Positions 38,803 to 47,121 of a DNA stretch of 64,000 bases are shown piece after piece; positions within the stretch are counted from its first letter, which is position 1; the number at the start of each line of letters is the position of its first letter. The notes beneath the pieces are model-generated. The model was given only the letters and a program-made list of their open reading frames with translations, did not search any database and was not told the DNA's origin. The translations under genes were made by a program, and so were the position numbers. The stretch comes from Pseudomonas sp. PA27(2017). Lineage in GTDB: Bacteria > Pseudomonadota > Gammaproteobacteria > Pseudomonadales > Pseudomonadaceae. The DNA is taken from the NCBI RefSeq assembly GCF_001945445.1, contig NZ_MSXW01000023.1, forward strand, positions 124,001 through 188,000. The letters run 5' to 3'.

Positions 38803-40986
38803 ATGCGCCGTCTGCTCATTCTGCTACTGCTGTTTATTCCCCTTATCGGCGTCGCTCAAGAGGCCCAGCCCAAGGTCGGTGTCGTGCTGTCCGGTGGCGC
38901 GGCGCGCGGGTTGGCGCACATCGGCGTGCTCAAGGCACTGGAAGAGCAGGGCGTACGTGTCGATGCCATCGCCGGCACCAGCATGGGTGCGGTGATCGGC
39001 GGGCTGTATGCCTCGGGTTACAGCATCGCCGAGCTCGAAGAAGTGGCGCTGACCATGGATTGGCGCCAGGTACTCTCCGACGATCCACCGCGCACCGACG
39101 TGCCGTTTCGCCGCAAGCAGGATGACCGCGACTTCCTCATCAAGCAGCGCCTGAGCTTTCGCGACGACGGCAGCCTCGGCCTGCCACTGGGCGTGATTCA
39201 GGGCCAGAACCTGGCGTTGCTGCTCGAGCGGTTGCTGGTGCGCAGCAGCGACGTGCGCGACTTCGACCGCCTGCCGATCCCGTTTCGCGCCGTGGCCACC
39301 GATATCGCCAACGATCAGAAAGTGGTGTTTCGCAGCGGCCACCTGCCCCAGGTGATTCGCGCCAGCATGTCGATTCCGGCGGTGTTCGCGCCGGTCGAGC
39401 TGGACGGTCGCCTGCTGGTCGACGGCGGCATGGTCGACAACATTCCCGTGGACGTGGCCCGCGACATGGGCGTCGACCGGGTCATCGTCGTCGACATCGG
39501 CACGCCGTTGAAACCGCGCAAGGAACTGCTCACCGTGGTCGACGTGCTCAACCAGTCGATCACCATGATGACCCGGCGCAATTCCGAGGAGCAGCTGGCG
39601 ACCCTGCGCGACAGCGACGTGCTGGTCCAGCCGGACATGGCCAGTTTCGGGGTTACCGATTTCGGCCGCGGCGAAGAACTGATCGAGGCCGGCTACAAGG
39701 CGGCCCGCGCCCTGCAGCCGCGCCTCGCCGAGCTGGTGCGCCGCGGTGGCGGCAACCCGGCGCTGACTCTGGCACGCAGTGCCCAGCAGCGCACTCCGGT
39801 GATCCACGCCATCCAGGTGGACAACGATTCCAAGGTCGGCGACGAGGTGATCCGCAACTACATCCGCCAGCCCATCGGCGAGCCGCTGGACATGGCCACG
39901 CTGCAGCGCGACATGGGCACCCTGTACGGCCTCGATTATTTCGAGCGGGTGCAGTACCGGGTGGTCAACAGCGAGGAGCGCAACACCCTGGTGATCGATG
40001 CACGGGAGAAACGCACCGGCACCGACTACCTGCGCCTGGGGCTCAACCTCTCCGACGATTTCAACGGCGACAGCGTCTTCAATCTTGGCGCGAGCTTCCG
40101 CAAGAACGGCATCAACCGGCTCGGCGCCGAGTGGCTCACCAGGGTGCAACTGGGCGACCGGCAGGAGCTGTTCAGCGAGTTCTACCAGCCACTCGACGTC
40201 GGCTCGCGATGGTTCGTGGCGCCCAACCTGCGGGCCGAGGCGTGGAACGTCGAGTCGGTTCTGGACAACGATCCGATCGCCGAATACCGCGTGCAACGTT
40301 ATGGCTACGGGTTCGACATCGGCCGGCAGATCGCCAACAACGGTGAGTTGCGCTTCGGTGTGGGCCAGGCCTGGGGCGACGCTGAGGTGCGTATCGGCGA
40401 ACGCGATCAGCCGGAGTTCAGTTTTACCGAGGGCTACTACGAGCTGCAGTACGCCTTCGACACTCTCGACAACGTCGATTTTCCCCACGAGGGCGAGGAG
40501 ATCAGCCTGAACCTGCGCCAGTACGACGCCAGCCTCGGGGCCGACGATCGTTATCGGCAGTGGCAGATCAAGCTCGACAAGGCGTTCAGCCAGGGGCCGC
40601 ACAGCCTGGTGATTGGCGGGCGTTACGGGCGCACCCTCGATGACGCCGAAATCGTCACCTCCAGCTTCCAGTTGGGCGGCGCGCGGCAGCTGTCGGGCTT
40701 TCGCCAGGATGCCCTGGCCGGGCAGAACATCAGCCTCGGGCGGATGGTCTACTACCGGCGCATGACCCCACGTTCGTTCCTGCCGCTGGATTTTCCGATC
40801 TACCTCGGCGCATCCCTGGAGCGCGGCCGGGTGTGGAACAACGACAACGCCTTCGATAGCGGCTACATCAACGCCGCCAGCGTGTTTCTGGGCTACGAGA
40901 CGCCGCTGGGGCCGCTGAACTTCAGCTACGGCCTCAATGACGAGAACGAGAAGGCGCTGTACCTGAACCTGGGGCACACGTTCTGA
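38803..40986 (+). CDS. plpD: PlpD-type patatin phospholipase, type Vd autotransporter
   Basis: 727 residues. A signal peptide (LLILLLLFIPLIGVAQ) leads to a patatin lipase domain with the oxyanion motif SGGAARGL, the nucleophile S60 in GTSMG and D207 in VDGGMVDN. These positions match the catalytic dyad of P. aeruginosa PlpD. After about residue 310 there is one POTRA-like domain (IHAIQVDNDSKVGDEVI) and then a 16-strand-type outer-membrane barrel ending in phenylalanine (LNLGHTF). The protein should push its own lipase domain across the outer membrane. Confidence 0.93.
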   Translation: MRRLLILLLLFIPLIGVAQEAQPKVGVVLSGGAARGLAHIGVLKALEEQGVRVDAIAGTSMGAVIGGLYASGYSIAELEEVALTMDWRQVLSDDPPRTDVPFRRKQDDRDFLIKQRLSFRDDGSLGLPLGVIQGQNLALLLERLLVRSSDVRDFDRLPIPFRAVATDIANDQKVVFRSGHLPQVIRASMSIPAVFAPVELDGRLLVDGGMVDNIPVDVARDMGVDRVIVVDIGTPLKPRKELLTVVDVLNQSITMMTRRNSEEQLATLRDSDVLVQPDMASFGVTDFGRGEELIEAGYKAARALQPRLAELVRRGGGNPALTLARSAQQRTPVIHAIQVDNDSKVGDEVIRNYIRQPIGEPLDMATLQRDMGTLYGLDYFERVQYRVVNSEERNTLVIDAREKRTGTDYLRLGLNLSDDFNGDSVFNLGASFRKNGINRLGAEWLTRVQLGDRQELFSEFYQPLDVGSRWFVAPNLRAEAWNVESVLDNDPIAEYRVQRYGYGFDIGRQIANNGELRFGVGQAWGDAEVRIGERDQPEFSFTEGYYELQYAFDTLDNVDFPHEGEEISLNLRQYDASLGADDRYRQWQIKLDKAFSQGPHSLVIGGRYGRTLDDAEIVTSSFQLGGARQLSGFRQDALAGQNISLGRMVYYRRMTPRSFLPLDFPIYLGASLERGRVWNNDNAFDSGYINAASVFLGYETPLGPLNFSYGLNDENEKALYLNLGHTF

Positions 40987-41000
40987 GTGCCCACCAGCGC

Positions 41001-43715
41001 TTATAGCCGCTGCAGCAAGGCCTGCAGCGCGCGCTCCGGCTCCTGGCTCCACAGGCCGTAGCTCAACGGCACGACCTCCAGGCCGGCGCGCGCCAGCACG
41101 CGGTAGCGCTCCAGTTCGAGAAACCCCTCGCCGTCGCCGGGGAAGCCGATCAGGTCGATGGCCAGGCACTTGTCGCCGCGCTGGCAGAACACGTCCAGCA
41201 GCAGGCCGGCCAGCGGATAGCGCGTCCAGGTGACCACCCCATGGGCCGCCAGCGCGGTGCACAGGGCGCGTTCGAAATCGTCCTGCTCGGGTTGCTGATG
41301 GGGCGCCTCAGGCGGTTGGGCGGCGCTTTCCAGGTAGCGGCGCAGCAGGTGGTCGGTAGGCAGTTGGCGCTCGTTGCCACTGAACAGCAGCACCTGGCGT
41401 TCGCGGGCGCGGGTGATCGCCACGTTGAACATGTCCGGGCGATTCAGGTACACCGCGGCCTGGCTGGCACCGGTGTCGAGGGCGAAGCTGACGATCATCA
41501 GGTCGCGCTCCTCGCCCTGGAAGCCATAGGGCGTATCCACCAGCACACGAAAATCGCGCAGGCGCTGCAAGTCGAGGCCAGCGACGCGCTGGCGGATGGC
41601 CTCGACCTGATCGCGAAAGGGCGACACGACCCCGATGCTCGGCTTGACCGGGCTGTCGGCGTAGCGTGCGATATGTTCGTCGATCAGCTGCAGCACGCGC
41701 TCGAGCTCCACCTGGTTGACGCCATTGCCAGCCCGTTCGCCCGTCAGCCGCTGTACCTGCAGGCTGTCGCAGTGGGCCAGGCCCGGGCGTTCCTTCATCA
41801 CTCGCAGGCGGTTGTCGTAAAACCGCTGGTTGCTGAAGCGGATCAGCGCCGGGCGGCTGCGAAAGTGCTCGTCGAGAAAGGTCAGCGCGCTCTGCTCCGG
41901 CAGATGCAGGCCCACCAGATCGAGCACGCTGTTGTCGCGATAGCTCCAGCGCTCGCGGTCCTCGCCTGGCAGGCCGCTGCGCTGCAGCAATTGAACCTCA
42001 CGGTTGCGCGACAGGAACGACAGGTGGCGCAGCTGCCTGGCGTCACCGGTGATCACCGCGCGGCGGCAGCGCTGGAAAGCCGGCAGGGCCGAGGCGATGT
42101 CGCACTGGGTGGCTTCGTCCATGACCATCACGTCGAACAGCCCGGCCTTGAGTGGCAGCAGGCGGTGCAGCTCATCCAGCGTCACCACCCAGATCGGGAA
42201 AGCGGTCAGCAGCAACCGTGGATCGATGTCGTCGAACAGCGCCAGCTGCCGTTGCGACTGGCGCGCGCGAATCGCCTGGTTGTACTGCACGAACAGCTGC
42301 CGGTTGCCGGCCAGCAGGCCACTCAAGCTGGCGGCGCGACGGGTATTGAGGTAGTCACGGCTGAGGCGTTCACGCCGCTGCTGGCAATCGCGCAGTTCAT
42401 CGAGCAGCGCCCAGGGGCGCACGCTGCCGCGCACCCGGCGCCTGACCCAGGGCAGCAGCAGGTGGCGACGCCAGAAACCCAGGGTGCCGCGTTCGGCCCG
42501 CAGGATCAGCCTGCTCCAGCGCAGCGCCTGTTCACCGCGCCTGGCCAGGGCCTTGGCCTGGCGACGCTCCTGATCGATCAACTGGCGCAGCTCGCGTTGC
42601 AGCTCCCGCTCGGTATCGGCTTGCGCATTCGGTAGTTGGCCCTGCAGCAGACTGGCCAGGCGATCGCGCAGGGTTTGCTGCAGGCTGCCGCCGTCGCTCT
42701 CCAGCACCGCGTCGCGCAAGCCGAAGTCCTCACGCAGCTTCTGGCCGATGACCCGCACGGCCTGGGCGCTGCGGCTGACCAGCAGCACCGATTCGCCGTG
42801 CAGGTAACGGTCCAGCGCCAGGGCCGCCAGGGTGTAGCTCTTGCCGGTGCCGGGCGGCCCGGAGATCTGGCTCAGCGGGTAGCGTGCGGCGTTGGCCAGT
42901 GCCTGGCTCTGGGCGTTGCTGAGCTGCGCTGGCAGGGCGTGGGGCGTGCTGGCGCCCTGCGGCGAGATCGGCTGGGGCTCGCCGAGCAACTGGCGCAAGG
43001 GCGCCGACCAGTCGCCAGCTTCCTGCAGCTGCTGCAGCTCATGGACGATGCCGCGGCTACCGCTGCCGCGGGGCACCAGGGCGACCACGGCAGCAGCACG
43101 CAGCGACAGGCTGCGGCGGCGCAGCGCCTTGGCAACGGCATCCTGATCCTCCAGCGCCGGAAAACCGCTGGCGGCGAGCACGTCGGCCACCCGCGTGCGC
43201 TGGCTGATCCAGCCCAGCAGGTCGCCGAGTACATGGGCATCGATGGGCGCATCGGCCAGGGGCAGGTCGTCGAGCGAAGCGTTGTCACCGTCGACCAGCA
43301 ATTGGCGCAGCAGGCGCCAGTTCGCCAGGGGCTGGCTGGGGTCGATGGCCAGCAGGTGCGCGTCGCCTTCGCTGCCGTTGTTCAGGGTGGCTTCGTAGTA
43401 CACCAATGGTGCGCAGAACGCCGTGGCCGGGCCCTCGCCACCGGCGAGTCGCCCGCACACCGGCAGCACGCAGTAGACCAGCTGCAGTTCACGTTGGTAG
43501 AGGCGCTGCTGACGCTCCAGCTCGGCGCCGATACCCGGCGGCAATGCCAGCAGCGGCAGGGCGCCGCTGGCCAATTCTTCGCGACCATCGAGCCAGGCCA
43601 GGCGCCCGGCCGGCAGTGCGGAGAGGTTGTCGAGGTTCAGGTCGCGGCTGTCGGCCAGGTAAGCACTGCGGTAGAAGGCCAGCAGGCGTGCGATCCGTGC
43701 GTCGTGTTCCTGCAT
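41001..43715 (-). CDS. Superfamily 1 (UPF1/DNA2-like) helicase with possible nuclease tail
   Basis: 904 residues. Walker A GPPGTGKS is at residues 286-293, Walker B is in VMVMDEATQCD, and the C-terminal helicase lobe has DTPYGFQGEERDLMIVSFALD and NVAITRARERQVLL. A long charged insert (residues about 345-470) splits the motor. The last 95 residues (ERALCTALAAHGVVTW, LLLDVFC, CLAIDLIGF, ERYRVLARAGLEV) resemble the Vsr/PD-(D/E)XK fold seen at the end of similar helicases; the catalytic set cannot be confirmed by eye. It is a stand-alone gene, 14 bp from convergent plpD. The role may be repair or defence. Confidence 0.82.
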   Translation of the reverse strand: MQEHDARIARLLAFYRSAYLADSRDLNLDNLSALPAGRLAWLDGREELASGALPLLALPPGIGAELERQQRLYQRELQLVYCVLPVCGRLAGGEGPATAFCAPLVYYEATLNNGSEGDAHLLAIDPSQPLANWRLLRQLLVDGDNASLDDLPLADAPIDAHVLGDLLGWISQRTRVADVLAASGFPALEDQDAVAKALRRRSLSLRAAAVVALVPRGSGSRGIVHELQQLQEAGDWSAPLRQLLGEPQPISPQGASTPHALPAQLSNAQSQALANAARYPLSQISGPPGTGKSYTLAALALDRYLHGESVLLVSRSAQAVRVIGQKLREDFGLRDAVLESDGGSLQQTLRDRLASLLQGQLPNAQADTERELQRELRQLIDQERRQAKALARRGEQALRWSRLILRAERGTLGFWRRHLLLPWVRRRVRGSVRPWALLDELRDCQQRRERLSRDYLNTRRAASLSGLLAGNRQLFVQYNQAIRARQSQRQLALFDDIDPRLLLTAFPIWVVTLDELHRLLPLKAGLFDVMVMDEATQCDIASALPAFQRCRRAVITGDARQLRHLSFLSRNREVQLLQRSGLPGEDRERWSYRDNSVLDLVGLHLPEQSALTFLDEHFRSRPALIRFSNQRFYDNRLRVMKERPGLAHCDSLQVQRLTGERAGNGVNQVELERVLQLIDEHIARYADSPVKPSIGVVSPFRDQVEAIRQRVAGLDLQRLRDFRVLVDTPYGFQGEERDLMIVSFALDTGASQAAVYLNRPDMFNVAITRARERQVLLFSGNERQLPTDHLLRRYLESAAQPPEAPHQQPEQDDFERALCTALAAHGVVTWTRYPLAGLLLDVFCQRGDKCLAIDLIGFPGDGEGFLELERYRVLARAGLEVVPLSYGLWSQEPERALQALLQRL

Positions 43716-43833
43716 GGTGTGTCCGTGGCGGCCGGGATTCAGCCGGCGACTCTACCGCTGCTCGGGCATCGGTGTCATCGCTGCGTGCGGCATTGCCGCT
43801 ATGGGACAGGTCCAATGGCAGGAGAGGCGCTGC

Positions 43834-44226
43834 CTAGGCGTTGGCAACCTTGTTGATCGGAAAGCGCTGGTTGAGCACTTCGATCAGGCGTTCCTGGTAG
43901 ATGGGTTTGGGCAGGAAGTCCACGACCTGCAAGGGCAGCAAGCCGATCACGTCGTTCATGTCGGCATGCCCGGACATGACGATGATGGGCAGCGTGGCAT
44001 AGCGCGGCGTGGTGCGCAGGTTCTGGATCAGGCGCAGGCCGCTTTCGTCCGGCATGCGCAGGTCAGTGATCAGCAGCGCGATATCCGGCCATTTGCTCAG
44101 GCAGGCCATGGCGGATGCGACGGTGTCGGCGCAATGACACTGGAAGCCTTCGCCCTCGAGCAACTCGGCGAGTTCTTCGAGGGCGTCGGCTTCGTCGTCT
44201 ACCAATAGGATGTGCTCACGCATCAT
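43834..44226 (-). CDS. Single-domain response regulator
   Basis: 130-residue receiver domain without an output domain. The acidic pair is D10-D11 (LLVDDEADALEELAELLE), the phospho-acceptor is D55 (LLITDLRMPDESG), and the switch and lysine residues are in VMSGHAD and FLPKPI. It lies 15 bp downstream of flp in the same direction, so it is probably co-transcribed. Its N-terminus resembles that of PprB (VEELAEFLDQLGYDV), which suggests it could share or buffer phosphate from PprA. Confidence 0.88.
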   Translation of the reverse strand: MMREHILLVDDEADALEELAELLEGEGFQCHCADTVASAMACLSKWPDIALLITDLRMPDESGLRLIQNLRTTPRYATLPIIVMSGHADMNDVIGLLPLQVVDFLPKPIYQERLIEVLNQRFPINKVANA

Positions 44227-44241
44227 CTTCGCCCCTGATAA

Positions 44242-44478
44242 TTAGCCGCCAGTTCCGGTACCGCCGCCAGTTCCTGCGCCGCCCGCTGATGTGGCGCCTT
44301 GCAGGGCGTCCGATATCGAGCCGAATACACTATTAATATCGGTGCCGACGGTCGTAGCACCGCCAACGATAACCACCGCAATCAACGCCGCAATAATCGA
44401 ATATTCAATGGCCGACGCGCCTTCCTCGTTTTTAAAGAAAGTGCGAACTTTTTCGCGAAGGATGATGAGCTTGAACAT
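44242..44478 (-). CDS. flp: Flp type IVb major pilin
   Basis: 78-residue prepilin. The leader ends at G20, giving the mature start ASAIEYSIIAALIAVVIVGG with E5 and Y6, the Flp motif cut by FppA-type peptidase. The C-terminus is a Gly/Thr/Ala tail (GGAGTGGGTGTGG). It is read away from the rcpC-tadD operon across a 392-bp region. High A/T codon content at the 5' end is unlike the neighbours. Confidence 0.95.
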   Translation of the reverse strand: MFKLIILREKVRTFFKNEEGASAIEYSIIAALIAVVIVGGATTVGTDINSVFGSISDALQGATSAGGAGTGGGTGTGG

Positions 44479-44870
44479 GGGTACTTCCTCTGTAGCCAGG
44501 GCAGGCAGGGACGCCTGTGTAAGGGACTTGCAGGGAAAGTTTGAAAGGGAGAAGTGCTGTTCGCAAATTCACCTTGGTATTACATACAAAGTATTAAATA
44601 CAACTATTACTTCTAAAGAATTCAAGGGCTAAGGCACTATCTGACGGTCTGCCAAGTTAATGGCGCGGGTTACAGAGCTGTAACTGCGACGAACGGTATG
44701 TTCTATCTTGATGGTGAAGTCCGCTATAAGTTTCACAATAAAAATCTCTAAACCAAACTTACCAAGTGCCGATACTTGAGGCGAACTTCTATGTCGCCGC
44801 TGATTGATCACCATCCATGGCGGGTTGTACCGGGTGCTTGCCGGCGTAAGGCAACAAGGAGCGTGCTGTC
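44479..44870. promoter_or_regulatory. Divergent control region between flp and rcpC
   Basis: 392 bases without a gene, A/T-rich in the middle. A near-perfect direct repeat GTATTACATAC (44577-44587) and GTATTAAATAC (44591-44601), three bases apart, stands about 100 bases before flp. On the - strand TTGAAT and TGTATT (17-bp spacing) in the same stretch form a weak promoter. AAGGAG precedes rcpC by eight bases. It is a plausible target for PprB. Confidence 0.5.
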
Positions 44871-45821
44871 ATGAATAGTCGATTGACGCTGGTGTTGGCC
44901 GGCGTGCTGCTGGTGGGTGCGGTGATCACCGGCTATTGGGGCATCACCCTCGGTCGCCAGAGCGCACAGCCGGTAGCCATGCCATCCGCGCCGGCGGTGA
45001 CGCCAGCTGCTGCGGTCGGCAATCAGTTGCAGACCCAGGTCGATGAGCAGCAGCGCGTCAACGTGGTGGTGCTGGCCAGGGCAGTGCAGCCGCTGGTGGC
45101 CATCAGCCGGGACGATCTTGCCGTGGAGCGCCTGCGCATTGCGCCACCGGGCAGTTTCGCCAGCCCTGAGCAGTTGATCGGTCGCACCCTGTGGCAGCCC
45201 ATGCCGGCCGGCACCGTGCTGAATCAGACCGCGTTCGACATGGCCGGCCCGCTGGCGCGGATGATTCGCCCCCACGAGCGCGCCCTGGCCGTGGCGGTCG
45301 ATGAAGTGATCGGCGGCGGCGGTCACCTGAGCCCGGGCGACTACGTCGATGTGCTGCTTTATCTGCGCCAGGGCGAAGGCAATGCCGAGCAGACCGCCCA
45401 GGTGGTAATTCCGGCGCTGCGCCTGCTGAGCGTCGGCGACACCCTGGGGATCACCAACGAAGGGGAGCCCGCTCAGCTGTCGGGCGATGCCGACGAAGAG
45501 CGCCGTCGCCGTCGCAACGCACCCGCCACTGCGGTGCTGGCCGTTCCCGAGGCCCTGCTCACGCGGTTCATGCTCGCCACCCAGGTGGGCAGCCTGCGCC
45601 TGGCGGTGCGCAGTGCGGATGAAAAACGCCTGGCTGATTACTACGCTGGAAAAGAGCCCGTCGCCGATGTCGGCGAGACGCAACGGCAGTTGTTCCAGTT
45701 CGAGCAACTGGCCGTGCGTGGCGCGCCGCCCTCGCCTCAGGCGCAACCCGAACCGGCACGGCAGGCGCCAGCCGGCATACCGGTGTACCGCGGCAATGAC
45801 GCCACCCGGCAAACCCCCTGA
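44871..45821 (+). CDS. rcpC: Flp pilus assembly protein RcpC/CpaB
   Basis: 316 residues. One N-terminal membrane helix (LTLVLAGVLLVGAVITGYW) is followed by an SAF-like domain (VNVVVLARAVQPLVAISRDDL; GRTLWQPMPAGTVLNQTAF) and a RcpC/CpaB domain (RALAVAVDEVIGGGGHLSPGDYVDVLL). The C-terminus is a Pro/Ala/Gln tail. The protein works in the periplasm with the secretin RcpA. It is the first gene of the + strand pilus operon. Confidence 0.92.
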   Translation: MNSRLTLVLAGVLLVGAVITGYWGITLGRQSAQPVAMPSAPAVTPAAAVGNQLQTQVDEQQRVNVVVLARAVQPLVAISRDDLAVERLRIAPPGSFASPEQLIGRTLWQPMPAGTVLNQTAFDMAGPLARMIRPHERALAVAVDEVIGGGGHLSPGDYVDVLLYLRQGEGNAEQTAQVVIPALRLLSVGDTLGITNEGEPAQLSGDADEERRRRRNAPATAVLAVPEALLTRFMLATQVGSLRLAVRSADEKRLADYYAGKEPVADVGETQRQLFQFEQLAVRGAPPSPQAQPEPARQAPAGIPVYRGNDATRQTP

Positions 45822-45840
45822 TCGGCAAGGATGCAACGCG

Positions 45841-47112
45841 ATGAACGATGGCCTGCGTATTTCCCGTCTGCTGACCGGCCTGGTGACGGCCTTGCTCGCG
45901 CTACCCGGGACGGCGTTCGCTTCCTGTGCGGGGCTGGAGCCGGTGCCGGCGGTGCTGGACGTGACCCAGGGCATGCAGCGCGAGCTGCGCTTCCCGGTGG
46001 CCATCACCCGGCTGGCGATCGGTGACCCGGAGGTGGCGGACGTCAGCCTCAACAGCAAGGACAGCTTCCTGCTGATCGGCAAACGCGGCGGCGCCACCAG
46101 CCTGATGGTCTGGACTGCCTGTGACCGCGAACCCCGGCAAAGCCAGGTACTGGTGCAGGGCGCCGCCACCGCCGCGATGGCCGAGCCGGTGGTGCGCTTC
46201 GATGAAGAGGCCGTGCCGAGCCAGGTACAGACCGATATCCGCTTCGTCGAAGTGCGGCGCAGCAAGCTGCGCGAGGTGGGAGTGTCAATATTTGGCACTC
46301 AATCGAATAATTTTCTCTTTGGCTCACCCGGAACCGCTCCTGGGCGCATTCCGGTAGGTGGAGTAAATGGCATTACCCCTACGCCAACGACAATTCCAGG
46401 CTCTCCCGTAGCAGGAACCGGTATGCCGCTATCTGGCAATGGGTTCAACATCGTCTGGGGGGGCGGAAGTAGTAAGTTTCTGGGAGTACTTAATGCCCTG
46501 GAAAACAGCGGTTTCGCCTACACCCTGGCACAGCCCAGCCTGGTGGCGCTCAACGGCCAGAGTGCGAGCTTCCTGGCCGGCGGCGAATTCCCCATCCCGG
46601 TTCCCAGTAGCGGCAGCGATTCGCTGTCCATCGAATACAAGGAATTCGGTGTGCGCCTGACCATCACGCCTACCGTGGTGGGGCGCAATCGCATTAGCCT
46701 GAAGGTGGCGCCCGAGGTCAGCGAACTCGATTTTACCGCTGGCATCACCATCGCCGGTACCCAGGTTCCAGCGCTCAACGTGCGACGCACCGATACCAGC
46801 GTGTCCCTGGCCGATGGCGAAAGCTTCGTGATCAGCGGGCTGATCTCCACCAACAGCACCTCGGCTGTGGATAAGTTGCCGTTTCTCGGCGACGTGCCGG
46901 TACTGGGTGCGTTCTTTCGTTCGTCGCGCATCGAGCGTGAGGAGCGCGAGCTGTTGATGGTGGTCACACCGCACCTGGTGCAGCCACTGGCAGCCAACGT
47001 GCAACTGCCGGACCTGCCGGGCGAGCAGTTGCGCAATTACGACCCGGGCGTATTTCGCCAGCTGTTTCTCGAGAACGGCGATTTTCATCGCGCTGACGGC
47101 CTGTCGCGCTAG
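45841..47112 (+). CDS. rcpA: Flp pilus secretin RcpA/CpaC
   Basis: 423 residues with a signal peptide (LLTGLVTALLALPGTAFAS). The N-terminal pilus domain (PVAITRLAIGDPEVADVSL; LIGKRGGATSLMVW) and a secretin domain (SLVALNGQSASFLAGGEFPIPV; GVRLTITPTVV; VDKLPFLGDVPVLGAFF) follow. It forms the outer-membrane pore for Flp. The stretch coded by about 46,285-46,500 (FGTQSNNFLFGS to SSKFLG) has lower G+C and unusual codons compared with the rest. The ATG at 45841 is chosen because the signal peptide starts there; the frame is open upstream. Confidence 0.94.
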   Translation: MNDGLRISRLLTGLVTALLALPGTAFASCAGLEPVPAVLDVTQGMQRELRFPVAITRLAIGDPEVADVSLNSKDSFLLIGKRGGATSLMVWTACDREPRQSQVLVQGAATAAMAEPVVRFDEEAVPSQVQTDIRFVEVRRSKLREVGVSIFGTQSNNFLFGSPGTAPGRIPVGGVNGITPTPTTIPGSPVAGTGMPLSGNGFNIVWGGGSSKFLGVLNALENSGFAYTLAQPSLVALNGQSASFLAGGEFPIPVPSSGSDSLSIEYKEFGVRLTITPTVVGRNRISLKVAPEVSELDFTAGITIAGTQVPALNVRRTDTSVSLADGESFVISGLISTNSTSAVDKLPFLGDVPVLGAFFRSSRIEREERELLMVVTPHLVQPLAANVQLPDLPGEQLRNYDPGVFRQLFLENGDFHRADGLSR

Positions 47113-47121
47113 GGAGTGGCC

